Below the pieces are notes generated by a model that was given only the letters and a program-made list of their open reading frames with translations, was not told where the DNA came from and did not search any database. The position numbers and the translations under genes were made by a program. This document shows, one piece after another, positions 1 to 7,937 of a DNA stretch of 34,989 bases. This stretch comes from Amycolatopsis echigonensis. GTDB lineage: Bacteria > Actinomycetota > Actinomycetes > Mycobacteriales > Pseudonocardiaceae. Where the stretch lies: NCBI RefSeq assembly GCF_014174495.1, contig NZ_JACJHR010000087.1:1-34989 (forward strand), in the 5' to 3' direction. Within the stretch, counting starts at the first letter, position 1; each line of letters starts with the position of its first letter.

Positions 1-947
1 GCCTGCTCCGATGGCGCCGTGTAGATCGGCTTCAGACCTCGCACGATCGCATCCCGGTGTTGGCGTCCGGCATAGCGGAACGAGTTACGGATCAGGTGGA
101 TCACGCATTGCTGCACGATGGTGTGTTCCCAGGTCGTGGTGATCGCTTCGGGTAGGCCCTTGAGCCCGTCGCAGACCGCGATCAGCACATCGGTCACGCC
201 GCGGTTCTTGAGCTCGGAGAAGACCTGCAGCCAGAACCGTGCCCCTTCACCACCATCGTCGCCGGCCCAGATACCGAGGATGTCTCGTTCACCGCTGGTG
301 GTCACCCCGACGACGACATAGAACGGCTTGTTCACGACCTGGCCGCCACGAACCTTGATCACCAGGGCGTCGACGAAGATCACCGGATAGATCGAATCGA
401 GCGGCCGTGACGACCACTCGGCCATCTGGTCGACGACCTTGTCGGTGATCTTGGAGATCGTCTCCTTGGAGACCTTGGCCCCATAGACCTCGTCGAAGTG
501 CGCGGCGACCTCGCCGGTGGTGAGCCCGCGGGCGGTCAACGACAGCACGATCTCGTCGATACCGTCCAACCGCCGCTGCCGCTTACGCACGATCTTCGGG
601 TCGAAAGACGCGTCAGTGTCGCGGGGCACGTCGATCTCGACCGGGCCGATCTCGGTCAGCACCGTCTTCGACCTGGTCCCGTTGCGGGAGTTCCCGCTGT
701 TGCGACCCATCGGGTCATGGCGTTCATAGCCGAGATGGTCATCCATCTCGGCCTCTAACGCCGTCTCCAGCACGTTCTTCGTCAGCCGGTTCAACAGCCC
801 GTCCGGGCAGACCAGATCGACGCCCTGTTCCTTGGCCTGCGCCAACAGCTGCTCAGCCAACTGCCGCTGATCGATGCTCTCTCCGCTCACAGGATCGAGC
901 ATCTCTTCCGAGCCAACCCCACGATCGCTCGGATCAGTCATGGTCAT
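1..947 (-). CDS. IS256-family transposase, partial (runs off left edge)
   Basis: Reading the minus strand from the ATG at 947 (a second ATG is at 941) gives an open frame of about 315 codons that is still open at base 1, so the C-terminus is outside the window. The protein carries the IS256/mutator hallmarks: a YERHDPMGRNSGNSRNG stretch about 75 residues in, a segment around DEIVLSLTARGLTTGEV, then the DDE-type catalytic core with the first Asp in VIFVDALVIKVRGG and the second in VLIAVCDGLKGLPEAI. The third acidic residue would lie beyond the edge. No frameshift or stop is seen in the visible part, so this copy could be intact. It lies back to back with the ISL3 remnant to its right. The family call is firm; activity is unknown. 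Confidence 0.93.
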   Translation of the reverse strand, partial: MTMTDPSDRGVGSEEMLDPVSGESIDQRQLAEQLLAQAKEQGVDLVCPDGLLNRLTKNVLETALEAEMDDHLGYERHDPMGRNSGNSRNGTRSKTVLTEIGPVEIDVPRDTDASFDPKIVRKRQRRLDGIDEIVLSLTARGLTTGEVAAHFDEVYGAKVSKETISKITDKVVDQMAEWSSRPLDSIYPVIFVDALVIKVRGGQVVNKPFYVVVGVTTSGERDILGIWAGDDGGEGARFWLQVFSELKNRGVTDVLIAVCDGLKGLPEAITTTWEHTIVQQCVIHLIRNSFRYAGRQHRDAIVRGLKPIYTAPSEQ

Positions 948-985
948 TGGTCATGTCCTCTCGGTCAGACCAAGACCAGATCCAC

Positions 986-1004
986 CGTTACCCGGACAGT
1001 CCCC
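986..1004. repeat. Putative terminal repeat of the IS256-type element
   Basis: About 40 bases upstream of the transposase start the sequence read outward on the minus strand contains GGGACTGTCCGGGTAACG, the sort of end expected for an IS256-family element. The other end lies outside the window, so the inverted repeat cannot be paired here. An 11-base match (GGGACTGTCCG) recurs at 19908-19918. Confidence 0.4.
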
Positions 1005-1006
1005 AG

Positions 1007-1035
1007 ATCAGACCCGATTCGTGGCCCAAGTCAGG
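1007..1035 (+). repeat. 29-bp repeat, copy A (inverted relative to 11310-11338)
   Basis: The stretch beginning ATCAGACCCGATTCGTGGCC matches the reverse complement of 11310-11338 at about 26 of 29 positions, and the similarity extends weakly upstream (GACxGTxCC). Here it sits between the presumed IS256 end and the ISL3 remnant. It may be the end of a mobile element or a shared fragment; its identity is not known. Confidence 0.5.
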
Positions 1036-1670
1036 TCCCCGGTGTGCTGGAGCGCTATCAGCGGCGCACGGTGCGATTGATCGAGCAACTACGCGGCGTC
1101 GTCAGAGAGCTTGCGGGCCGCGCGTCGGCTCGGTTGCTACCCGTGATGGGAATCGCTGCGGGCAAGGACACTGCGGTGCGTGCGTTGTTGGGTATCGCCT
1201 TGCCCGAGCGGACGGTGCCGCGGGTGCTGGGGATCGATGACTTCGCTCTGCGTCGCGGCCGCCAGTACGCCACGGTGTTGATCGACGCCGACAGCGGCGT
1301 CCGCATCGACGTGCTGCCCGGCCGTGGCGCGAGCGTGGTCGCCGACTGGCTACGTGGCCATCCCGGCGTCGAGATCGTGTGCCGCGACGGGTCGAACACC
1401 TACGCCCAAGCCGTCCGCGATGCCGACCCGGCCGTGCAGCAGGTCGCGGACCGGTGGCATCTGTGGCACGGCCTGGCTGAAGCAGCGGCCAAAGAGGTGG
1501 CGGCCCACTCTGCCTGCTGGGCCGGGGCAACCGGCGTCCAGGACGGGCCGCTGGCTCGCACCAACATCGAGCGCTGGCATCAGGTGCATGACCTACTCAA
1601 GCAAGGTCACGGACTGTTGGAGTGCACCCGGCGGCTGAATCTGTCTCTGAACACTGTCAAGCGCTATGCC
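1035..1670 (+). pseudogene. ISL3-family transposase remnant
   Basis: A plus-strand frame from about 1035 reads VPGVLERYQRRT and continues as a typical ISL3-family transposase: LGIDDFALRRGRQYATVLID (first catalytic Asp), then VEIVCRDGSNTYAQAV (second Asp) and VADRWHLWHGL. The N-terminal zinc-finger half is missing, and the reading frame changes at about 1030. At the other end the family sequence stops near LNLSLNTVKRYA (about 1670), where IS481-derived sequence begins. The frame then drifts to a stop at 1739. The C-terminal catalytic Glu region is absent, so the gene is dead. It is flanked by the IS256 copy and the IS481 copy, an IS-on-IS arrangement. Confidence 0.85.
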
Positions 1671-2671
1671 TGTGCGACTGCGGTAGACCGGCTTCGCCCG
1701 GGCGCTTCGGCTTGGGTCTTCTGTCGGAGTCTTCCATAGGGTGTCTGTCCGTTGAGGCTGCCGTGGGGGCGGTCGTAGTTGTAGTAGTCCTGCCATTCTT
1801 TGAGGCGGGCGTTGAAGACGTTGACGTCGTCGATGACGATGCCGTCGAGCAGGCGGTAGAACTCGTCGGCGTCGATCCGGTGAGACCGCTCCACTTTGCC
1901 GTTCAGTCGTGGCGTGCGGGGCTTGATGTAGACGTGCCCGATGCCCTTGTCGAGCACGTGCCAGTGGAACTGGGTGCCGAACTCGGTGCCGAACTCGGTG
2001 CCGTTGTCCGTCTGGATCTTCTCTACAGCGAACGGCAGCTGGGACAGCACGTAGTCCAGGAACTGGATCGCGGTCTTCTGGTTGAGCGTGGGGTAGATCT
2101 TCAGGATCCGCAGCCGGGTGCAGTCGTCGATCGCGGTGAACTAGTAGAACTTGCCGCGCCGCCCGACCGGCTTGAGCGAGACGCCGGTCTTGCTGACCTT
2201 GGGCAGGGGTTCGACGAACTTGACGTCGATCTGCACCTGATGTCCCGGGCGTTGCTTCTCGTAGCGCTTCCATCGGCGATCGTGGCGCTGATATCGCTGC
2301 GATGTGGGCAGCCGGCCCATGCCCAAGTGGCACAGGATTCGCCACACGGTCGAGCGGCTGATGGTGACGTCGTGGTAACGCTGCAGGTACATCGCGATCT
2401 TCTCCGGCCCGAAGTGGTAGTTGCGCCGCAGGTGGATGATCTTGTCCACCACGTCGGCGCGGGTGGCGTTCGGGCTGGTCCGCGGCCGCTTCGACCGATC
2501 TCGTAGCCCGTCGACGCCGTCGGCCTCGTACCGGCGCAGCCACTTGTAGTACGTCGGCAGGCTGATGCCGTAGTAGCGGCACGTCATCGCGACGTTGCCG
2601 GACACTTCCTCCGCATGACGAAGGACCGCGAGGCGCCGACGCACCTCGCGGTCCAACACGGGCTCACTCAC
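1664..2671 (-). pseudogene. IS481-family transposase with internal amber stop
   Basis: The minus-strand frame from GTG 2671 starts with an HTH region (GNVAMTCRYYGISLPTYYKW), then the IS481 linker and an rve-type integrase core: first Asp in HQVQIDVKFVEP, second Asp in AVEKIQTDNG, Glu in RLNGKVERSHR, and the family tail WQDYYNYDRPHGSLNGQTPY. A TAG at 2141-2143 interrupts the frame right after GRRGKFY. The same frame resumes with FTAIDDCTRL, so one base change (CAG to TAG is likely) broke the gene. A 12-bp tandem duplication just after the second Asp (about 1977-2001) adds an extra TEFG. Family call is secure; the element is probably inactive unless the stop is suppressed. Confidence 0.9.
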
Positions 2672-2730
2672 CCGGATCCCTATGATCAACAAGCCCAGGT
2701 GTCAACCATCTCCCGCAGTTTAGACCGACA
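1671..2730 (-). mobile_element. IS481-type insertion sequence (left end uncertain)
   Basis: The element carrying the transposase above abuts the ISL3 remnant on the left (about 1670) and a traD-like gene on the right. The right end is marked by TGTCAACCATCTCCCGCAGT starting near 2700, which resembles an IS481-type terminal repeat. From about 2731 the sequence reads in frame as TraD-like protein (TRPFVVKAIAVGPSTVD). No matching left terminal repeat was found by eye, so the left side may be truncated. Confidence 0.6.
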
Positions 2731-3408
2731 CGCCCGTTCGTGGTCAAAGCCATCGCCGTCGGTCCATCCACAGTGGATCTGTCTGCAGCGCTGGATGGTG
2801 GGTTGTGCCTCGTGCGCATCCCCAAGGGCAGCTTGGGTGAAGACACCACTCGGCTGTTGGGCTCGCTGATCGTGGCGCGCGTGTGGCAGGCCACCACCGC
2901 GCGGGCCGCGTTGGCGCAGCGGCAGCGCAGGGACGCCTCGTTGTATGTGGATGAGGCGCACAACTTCCTCAATCTGCCCTACGCCATGGAAGACATGTTG
3001 GCCGAGGCGCGGGGCTGCCGGCTGTCGATGACGCTGGCGCACCAGCACCTCGGGCAGCTCGGGAAAGACTTGAAGGAAGGGATCTCCACCAACGCGCGCA
3101 GCAAGATCCTCTTCAATGCCTCGCCCGAGGATGCCCGCGAGCTGGCGCGGCACACCGCGCCCCGAATCGGCGAACACGATCTGGCGCACCTCGGTGTGTT
3201 CCATGCGGCAGTCCGCCTCGTGGTGGGCGGCGAGGAAACCCAGCCGTTCACCGTGACCACCGAACCGTTGCCCCCTGCGATCCGCGGTCGAGCCCGGCTC
3301 GTGCGCAAGACCGCTGCGCGCCATACCCGGCCGTTGTCCGCCTCGGCCGAGGGCCGCGACGCGTCCGGGCCGGACGACACCGGGACCGATCCCCGCCGCG
3401 CCACCTGA
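2731..3408 (+). pseudogene. C-terminal fragment of a TraD/VirD4-like conjugation ATPase
   Basis: The frame reads RPFVVKAIAVGPSTVDLSAALDGG, then a P-loop-ATPase second half with YVDEAHNFLNLP (a Walker-B-like DEAH element), the AHQHLGQL segment and KILFNASPEDARELAR. This is the C-terminal half of the large ATPases found beside replication-relaxation genes in actinobacterial conjugative elements. No start codon or N-terminal half precedes it; IS481 DNA abuts the first homologous codon. The missing N-terminal half lies on the opposite strand at about 5484-3871, so the gene was split by insertion plus inversion. The native stop is at 3406-3408, followed by a terminator-like hairpin. Confidence 0.85.
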
Positions 3409-3421
3409 TTCCCGCTACCCC

Positions 3422-3478
3422 AGCGGAGCGGGCCGCACCGACCAGATGGGTACAGCCCGCCCCGCTGCTCTCGTTTTC
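3422..3478 (+). terminator. Hairpin terminator after the traD-like fragment
   Basis: Left arm AGCGGAGCGGGC (3422-3433) pairs with GCCCGCCCCGCT (3455-3466) at 11 of 12 positions, with a 21-base loop. A short T run (CGTTTT) lies just downstream near 3472-3478. It sits 13 bases after the stop codon, which fits an intrinsic terminator. Confidence 0.65.
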
Positions 3479-3505
3479 CTGCACACGGTCCGCAAAGGAG
3501 ATTGC

Positions 3506-3870
3506 GTGTTCGACCCCACGTCTGCCCAGAGGGACTTGCGTGCCCGGGTGCCCGCCCGTACGAGCGCGCGGGTCGCGGCCACGGCCGATCACCTGGCCAC
3601 CGTTGCCGCGCACCTCACCGCGCGGGATCGGTGGCTGGCGCGGATGCTCGCCGAACACCGCACGCTGACCTCCACCCAGATCACCCAAATCGCCTTCCCG
3701 AGCCGGCGCGCAGCCAACCAGCGGCTGCACAAACTGCACCAGTGGCGGGTGCTCGACCGGTTCCAGCCCTACATCGGGCGCGGCCGGGCACCGATGTTCT
3801 ACGTCCTAGACACCGCTGGCGCTCACCTGCTGGCGCACGAGGACGGCCTTGATCCCCGCGACCTGGGGTC
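3506..3870 (+). pseudogene. Replication-relaxation family protein, N-terminal fragment
   Basis: A strong ribosome binding site (AAAGGAG, 3494-3500) precedes GTG 3506. The product has the winged-helix N-terminus of the actinobacterial replication-relaxation family: LTARDRWLARMLAEHRTLTS, AFPSRRAANQRLHKLHQW, VLDRFQPYIGRGRAPMFYVL and AGAHLLAHEDGLDPRDLG. Members normally run to 250 residues or more; here homology stops near 3870, where the antisense copy of the traD-like N-terminal half begins. The frame is open further only as an artefact. This family usually lies directly downstream of the traD-like ATPase, matching the order with the fragment at 2731-3408. Confidence 0.75.
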
Positions 3871-5484
3871 CCGCCCGCAACGCCAAACAGCCGGCGCGCA
3901 GGATGTCCTCGGTGCGCGGCCCCACGCTGAGGAGAACACCCGGGAGAACACGGACACGAGGTTATCGACCGCCGCTTCCTTCGACCCCTCCAAGGGATTC
4001 AGGCAGGGTGTCGGTCCGGGCGAGTCGGCGTCGAAGAGCACCACCTTCTCGGCGGCGTGCTCCGGCAGGCGCTGCAGCACATCGGTGATCAGGTCGCCCT
4101 TGGGGTCGATGACCACCCCACCCCGGCCGTGCTCGGCATCGGCCAGGATCATCCGCGTCAGCATGGTGGATTTCCCGCTGCCGGTGGCGCCGAGCACGTG
4201 CACGTGGTGCCGGGCGTCGGAGACCTGGAGCCCGACCGGGCGGGTGTGCCCGGTATCGGAAACCCCGATGGGCCGGATCAGCTCACCCTCGGTGGGCGTA
4301 TTCGGCGGGGTGGCACGGCCTTTGCTCTCGCTCGCGCGAGGCCGGGCAGAGCCTCGTCGGTGGGCAGGTGCGCCAGCGCGGCCAGCTCCGGCACCGACAG
4401 CAGGTCGCCGCGCCGCAACCGCCGCCGCGCCATGGCCGTCAGCGGGTTGCGCAGCCGGCGGCGCTGGTAGTGGTTGTGCTCGGTGTAGCCGGAAAACGCA
4501 CTCGCGATCGCATGTGCCCGGCCCCGCAACTGGTCGCGCACCCGTGTGATCTGTTCGGGCGGCGTCTCGGCGGGCACGGTCGTGGCAACTGCGTACCGAA
4601 TCACGGTCTCCCACTGCGAGCCGCGCTGCTTGCCGACGATGGCGCGGTTCTGCGCCTGGTACTCCAACGACGTTTGCGGGTCGAGCTTCGGCTCACCGGC
4701 GCGGCTCACCGCCGTCGGCGTGGGACCCGGCGTGATCGCGTCCAGGAGTCGGCCCACCGGCCGGGTGGAGCGCCCGGCGTGCAGGTGCCGCGCGGCGCGC
4801 CTGCTTGACCCGCCGACCAGTCACTGGTCGCGCGAGCACCTGCACACACGCCCCGTCATACACGCCCAGACCGACCGGAGCACCGAGCAGCGCCCGGATA
4901 GGGTCCACGTCGAAATCGCTGCGGATCGGCAGGGCTTCCGAGCGAGCCAGCCGCAGTACACCCCCGGTGACCAGTCGGCGCCGGCCACCGTCGGCCCTGG
5001 TGGGCAGCGGAGCCGCTGCCGGCTCGGTGGTGGTGTGCGATCCGGGCCAGGCCGCTTCGACGGCACGCTCGACCATGCCCGGCGGTACTGTGCCCGGCAC
5101 CCACAGCCGGATCTGTACGCCGTCGTGGCCGAACACGTACTCCCATGCCAGATGGGGCTGCCCCTGCGCGAGCCGAGTCCACATGGGACGCAGAAGTCCG
5201 ACGAGGTTCGACCATACTGCTGGCGCGCCCTCCGGGTCGACCGTGGGCGGGGCCAGGATCGTCACGATGCGAGCGTTGTCGTGCAGGGCGTCCTGGCAAC
5301 GGTTGGACCACCAGCGTCGCAGCGCCCACAGCGCCGTAATGGTGATCAGCAGTGCGAGTGCGGCGATCGGACCCCAGGCCTGCATCCAAGACCAGGCCGT
5401 AGTGAGCAGCGCACGGATCGTGCCCCAGGGATCGGTGAGCAGCCCGCCGAGCGGGCTGTCCACGGGCGAACTGAGCGGAAACAC
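3871..5484 (-). pseudogene. N-terminal portion of TraD-like ATPase, inverted and frameshifted
   Basis: From GTG 5484 (good GGGAGG site upstream) the minus strand encodes a membrane-anchored ATPase N-terminus: one hydrophobic span (WGPIAALALLITITALWALR), an extracytoplasmic or structural region, then a P-loop GATGSGKST (about 4192-4167) and the strand GGVVIDPKGDL. The frame changes near 4795, shifts back near 4335 and shifts again near 3915, so it is not translated whole as sequenced. Homology ends near 3871 at EDILRAGCLALRAG. The C-terminal half is at 2731-3408 in opposite orientation, and roughly a hundred residues between the two halves appear lost. It probably formed a conjugation coupling ATPase. 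Confidence 0.82.
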
Positions 5485-5536
5485 AAGTAATAACCTCCCG
5501 ATATGAGGAACTGAAGGCGGGACAGCGAGCCGCGAG

Positions 5537-6268
5537 CTAGGCGGCGTGCGTGTCGGTCCGGCGGCCGTCGCGGCGGCGCAATGACGGCGCGCTGGTGATC
5601 GAACGGACGCGGCCGGTGCCCCGGCGGGCCTCGCGCTCGGCGTCGACTTCGGCCTGCCACTGCGAGAACCGACGACCCTGCAAGCGCCGCAGGAAATGGG
5701 GAATGCGGTTTGATGGCACGCCCACCAAGCGAGGACCTAGCACCGCCAGCAGGTCGGACGCTTCTTGCGAGGACCATCCGGCTTCGGCGATGGCCTGCTC
5801 GTCCGCGAACACATCGGCCACCCGGTCCGTCGCGGCGTCGATCCGGCCGTCTTGCGTGCCGCCGTAGGAGTAGACCCATAAGAAGTTCTCGGGCGGGTCC
5901 GGCTCGACGAGTCGCCGGAAGCGGTGGATCTCCTTGGTATAGGCGTAAAAGGTCACGTCAGGAGCAGAGCGCATGATGCGCAGCCAGCTGCGGGTGTAGT
6001 CGTCGGAAAAGAAGTCGCCCGAGTCGTGCACCCGCACGAACCGGCCGCGGAACTTCGGTGCGGCCAGTTCGGCGAGCATCGCCTGCTCCCACCCGGCCGG
6101 ATCGTCCAGCACGAATATCAGGTTCGCCTGGTGCTTGGCGCGCACAGTCGGCCACAAGTAGGTTCCGTGTCGGGCGTAGCAGACGTGGCGGCAGATTCCT
6201 GCTGACGGGCAGGTGTTGTAGGTGCGGCCGTCAGGCAACCGGCCAGCCCAGGCGGGCAACGTCGTCAC
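5537..6268 (-). CDS. GP88-like family protein, N-terminus altered
   Basis: The minus frame contains the conserved GP88-type core: LPDGRTYNTCPSAGICRHVC, YARHGTYLWPTVRAKHQANL, RFVRVHDSGDFFSDDYTRSW and DVTFYAYTKEI, ending near RIPHFLRRLQGRRFSQWQ. The cysteines (CPSAGICRHVC) suggest a metal or Fe-S site. Biochemical function is not established. It lies 52 bases upstream of the traD-like gene on the same strand, as in actinobacterial mobile elements. The frame is open back to 6436, but everything before TTLPAW is antisense to an integrase fragment, so the native N-terminus (about 10-20 residues) was lost at a junction near 6262. GTG 6268 is the nearest start; ATG 6334 is an alternative that would add integrase-antisense residues. 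Confidence 0.75.
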   Translation of the reverse strand: MTTLPAWAGRLPDGRTYNTCPSAGICRHVCYARHGTYLWPTVRAKHQANLIFVLDDPAGWEQAMLAELAAPKFRGRFVRVHDSGDFFSDDYTRSWLRIMRSAPDVTFYAYTKEIHRFRRLVEPDPPENFLWVYSYGGTQDGRIDAATDRVADVFADEQAIAEAGWSSQEASDLLAVLGPRLVGVPSNRIPHFLRRLQGRRFSQWQAEVDAEREARRGTGRVRSITSAPSLRRRDGRRTDTHAA

Positions 6269-6430
6269 AGCGCGGCCACCGCAATGCTGACCGCAGGCGC
6301 TTCGCTGGCCGAGATCGGCCAGGTGCTGCGTCATCGTGATCCGATCACGACCACGCTCTACACGAAGGTCGACGTGGCGGCCCTGCGTCCGGTCGCCCGT
6401 CACTGGCCTGCTTCGGACGGTACGGCATGA
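6263..6430 (+). pseudogene. Tyrosine recombinase/integrase, C-terminal fragment
   Basis: The plus frame ending at TGA 6428-6430 reads RHSAATAMLTAGASLAEIGQ, then VLRHRDPITTTLYTKVDVAA. This is the C-terminal box of a phage-type integrase: the RH of box II, the HR pair and the nucleophilic Tyr in TTLYTKVD. Everything upstream is missing; the border near 6262 is shared with the truncated GP88-like gene on the other strand. The stop overlaps the ATG of the next recombinase fragment (ATGA), the arrangement typical of tandem recombinase cassettes. Confidence 0.8.
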
Positions 6431-6606
6431 GCGCATTGCGTCCAGCCCTCGCCGACTATCTGGGTGTCCGCCGCGGACTCGGTTTCCGGCTAGATCGGGC
6501 GGAGAAGCTGCTCGGCCAGTTCGTCGCCCGCTTCGCGGCTCGTTTGACAGACCCGCTCCGAGGTAGTGGCGCTGGCCGGCCGCACGGCTCCCCCTTTTCC
6601 TCCTGA
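6427..6606 (+). pseudogene. Second tyrosine recombinase, N-terminal fragment
   Basis: ATG 6427 overlaps the preceding stop by four bases. The first 40 or so residues (MSALRPALADYLGVRRGLGF, RLDRAEKLLGQFVARF) match the SAM-like N-terminal domain of integrases that sit second in tandem recombinase cassettes. Similarity fades after about 6545 and a stop follows at 6604-6606, leaving 59 residues where about 300 are expected. The rest of the gene has been deleted. Confidence 0.7.
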
Positions 6607-6685
6607 GTATTTCAGCGTACGGTGAACTCTACCGCTGGGTACAGGGTGATCGTGATGCTCGGTTCGGCCACCAGGGTGGAGGTGG

Positions 6686-7021
6686 GTGAAATTGAGGTAC
6701 CGGGATCCGTACGGGCTGGCATGGCAACAGCTGGGCAACGCGCTGTGGGATGTGTTGGCAGTCGCGTGGTGGATGCTGGTGGCTGCCAGCGTCGCGTTCG
6801 GTGCATGCTGGTGCATGGGGCAGTTCATGTATATGGAGTGGGTTCGCGAACATCCTCCGCCCCGCCTCCGGTTCTTTGCCGAACGCAGGCTGCGTCAGGA
6901 CATCGCCCGCGGGTTGGGCGATCTTGAGGACTACCTGCGCAAATGCGATCCAGTACACCTTGACGACCGGCCAGCTCGGGCCGGACGGTCCCGAACTTGG
7001 AGGGGGTGGTGCCGACCTTGA
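6686..7021 (+). CDS. Small predicted membrane protein, unknown function
   Basis: GTG 6686 follows a GGAGG-like site (GGTGGAGGTGG). The 111-residue product has a hydrophilic start (MKLRYRDPYGLAWQQLG), one strongly hydrophobic span (VAWWMLVAASVAFGACWCMG) and a charged, Arg-rich tail with helix-like RRLRQDIARGLGDLEDYLRK. It is not recognised as a named family. Its place beside conjugation and integrase remnants suggests an element-borne membrane protein, but this is inference. The last 20 residues look unlike the rest and may reflect a broken 3' end. Confidence 0.45.
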   Translation: MKLRYRDPYGLAWQQLGNALWDVLAVAWWMLVAASVAFGACWCMGQFMYMEWVREHPPPRLRFFAERRLRQDIARGLGDLEDYLRKCDPVHLDDRPARAGRSRTWRGWCRP

Positions 7022-7313
7022 AACAGACTCCGATGGCCCGGACGCCTCCTGAGTCTACGGTTCGCAGTTCGATCTCTGACTGCAGCCCCAACACCGGCCG
7101 CTGGGGGCCGACGAGTTCGAACCTGTGCCCGGCGGGACGTCGGTGCCAACCACGGCTCGGTGGCGGCCAAACGGATCGGGGGCGGCTGGAGCGTCCGGGC
7201 TGTGAGGCGACATCGACGCCGGGCCGAGTCCTGTGAGGAACGTGTCAGTGGCCCGCAGGCTGCAGCGGCTGCGGGCAGCATCCCCGCAGGTCGTACCGGG
7301 TGGGCCTGGCTGG
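7022..7313. other. No assignable gene
   Basis: About 290 bases with overlapping open frames on both strands but no recognisable protein and no convincing ribosome binding site. A minus-strand stretch (VGTTPSKFGTVRPELAGRQG, within 7094-6825) looks protein-like but could not be placed in a family. It is probably decayed sequence. Confidence 0.4.
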
Positions 7314-7818
7314 ATGGGTGATGGTGAGCAGATGATGGCGAGCCGCTGGCAGGACGAGGGCGAGGGGCTGCTCCGGGTGGTGGAGCGCATCGCCCTGATC
7401 CTGAACGAGGCGGGGTCCCACGGATGTCGGCCAGGGTGTTCGCCTACATGCTCGCCGACGACGCCGAACGCTACACCTCCGCCGCGCTCGCGGAAGGGCT
7501 TCGGGTCAGTCCGGCCGCGATCTCGGGGGCGGTGCGCCATCTCACCGCGACGCGGATGGTGGTCAAGGAACGCCAACCCGGGAAGAGGGCGGAGCTCTAC
7601 CGGGTCTGTGACGGCAACGTCTGGGGCATGGTCGTGGCCCCTGGATCCCGGTTCTCAAGCAGTGGCAGTCCACGCTGGAGAGCGCCACGGTCGAGCTCGG
7701 CGCTCCCGGCGGTGAAGGCCACCGATTAGCCGAGGCGACGACGTTCATCGCGTTCCTGCGCAACGAGCTGGAGGGAATGCTGGAGCGCTGGTCTGATCAC
7801 CGGCTGGATCCTCGGTGA
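7314..7818 (+). pseudogene. GbsR/MarR-type winged-helix regulator, frameshifted
   Basis: Three frames read in order give one GbsR/MarR-like protein: MGDGEQMMASRWQDEG to ALILNEAG (frame from 7314), MSARVFAYMLADDAERYTSA, VSPAAISGAVRHLTATRMVV (frame from 7424), then WIPVLKQWQSTLESATVELG to the stop at 7816-7818. The middle part holds the helix-turn-helix. Each shift fits loss of one base in a short run: GGGG at about 7412-7415 and CCCC at about 7640-7643. It is therefore either a recent pseudogene or an intact gene with sequencing errors. Such regulators commonly sit next to MMPL transporter genes, as here (convergent). Confidence 0.75.
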
Positions 7819-7896
7819 CCGAGACACCGGCGGTGATGGTCGACCGCGTTCGGCCGTGCGGGCAGACGGGGTCGACGTGGTGGGGCTGCTGAACGT

Positions 7897-7930
7897 GCCC
7901 CCGGTGGTTCGGCTCCGGATGCTTCCGGGG
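7897..7930 (-). terminator. Hairpin downstream of the MMPL gene
   Basis: CCCCCGG (7897-7903) and CCGGGGG (7924-7930) form a 7-bp stem a few bases past the MMPL stop codon. There is no clear T run, as is common for actinobacterial terminators. Confidence 0.5.
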
Positions 7931-7937
7931 GGCTCGT

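Noticed and set aside
1622..2506. 294-codon plus-strand frame over the IS481 transposase
   Set aside because: Antisense of the transposase; Val/Asp/Glu-rich shadow translation.
3446..4549. Long plus-strand frame that joins the replication-relaxation N-terminus to unrelated sequence
   Set aside because: After about 3870 it is antisense to the P-loop ATPase fragment; the open frame is accidental.
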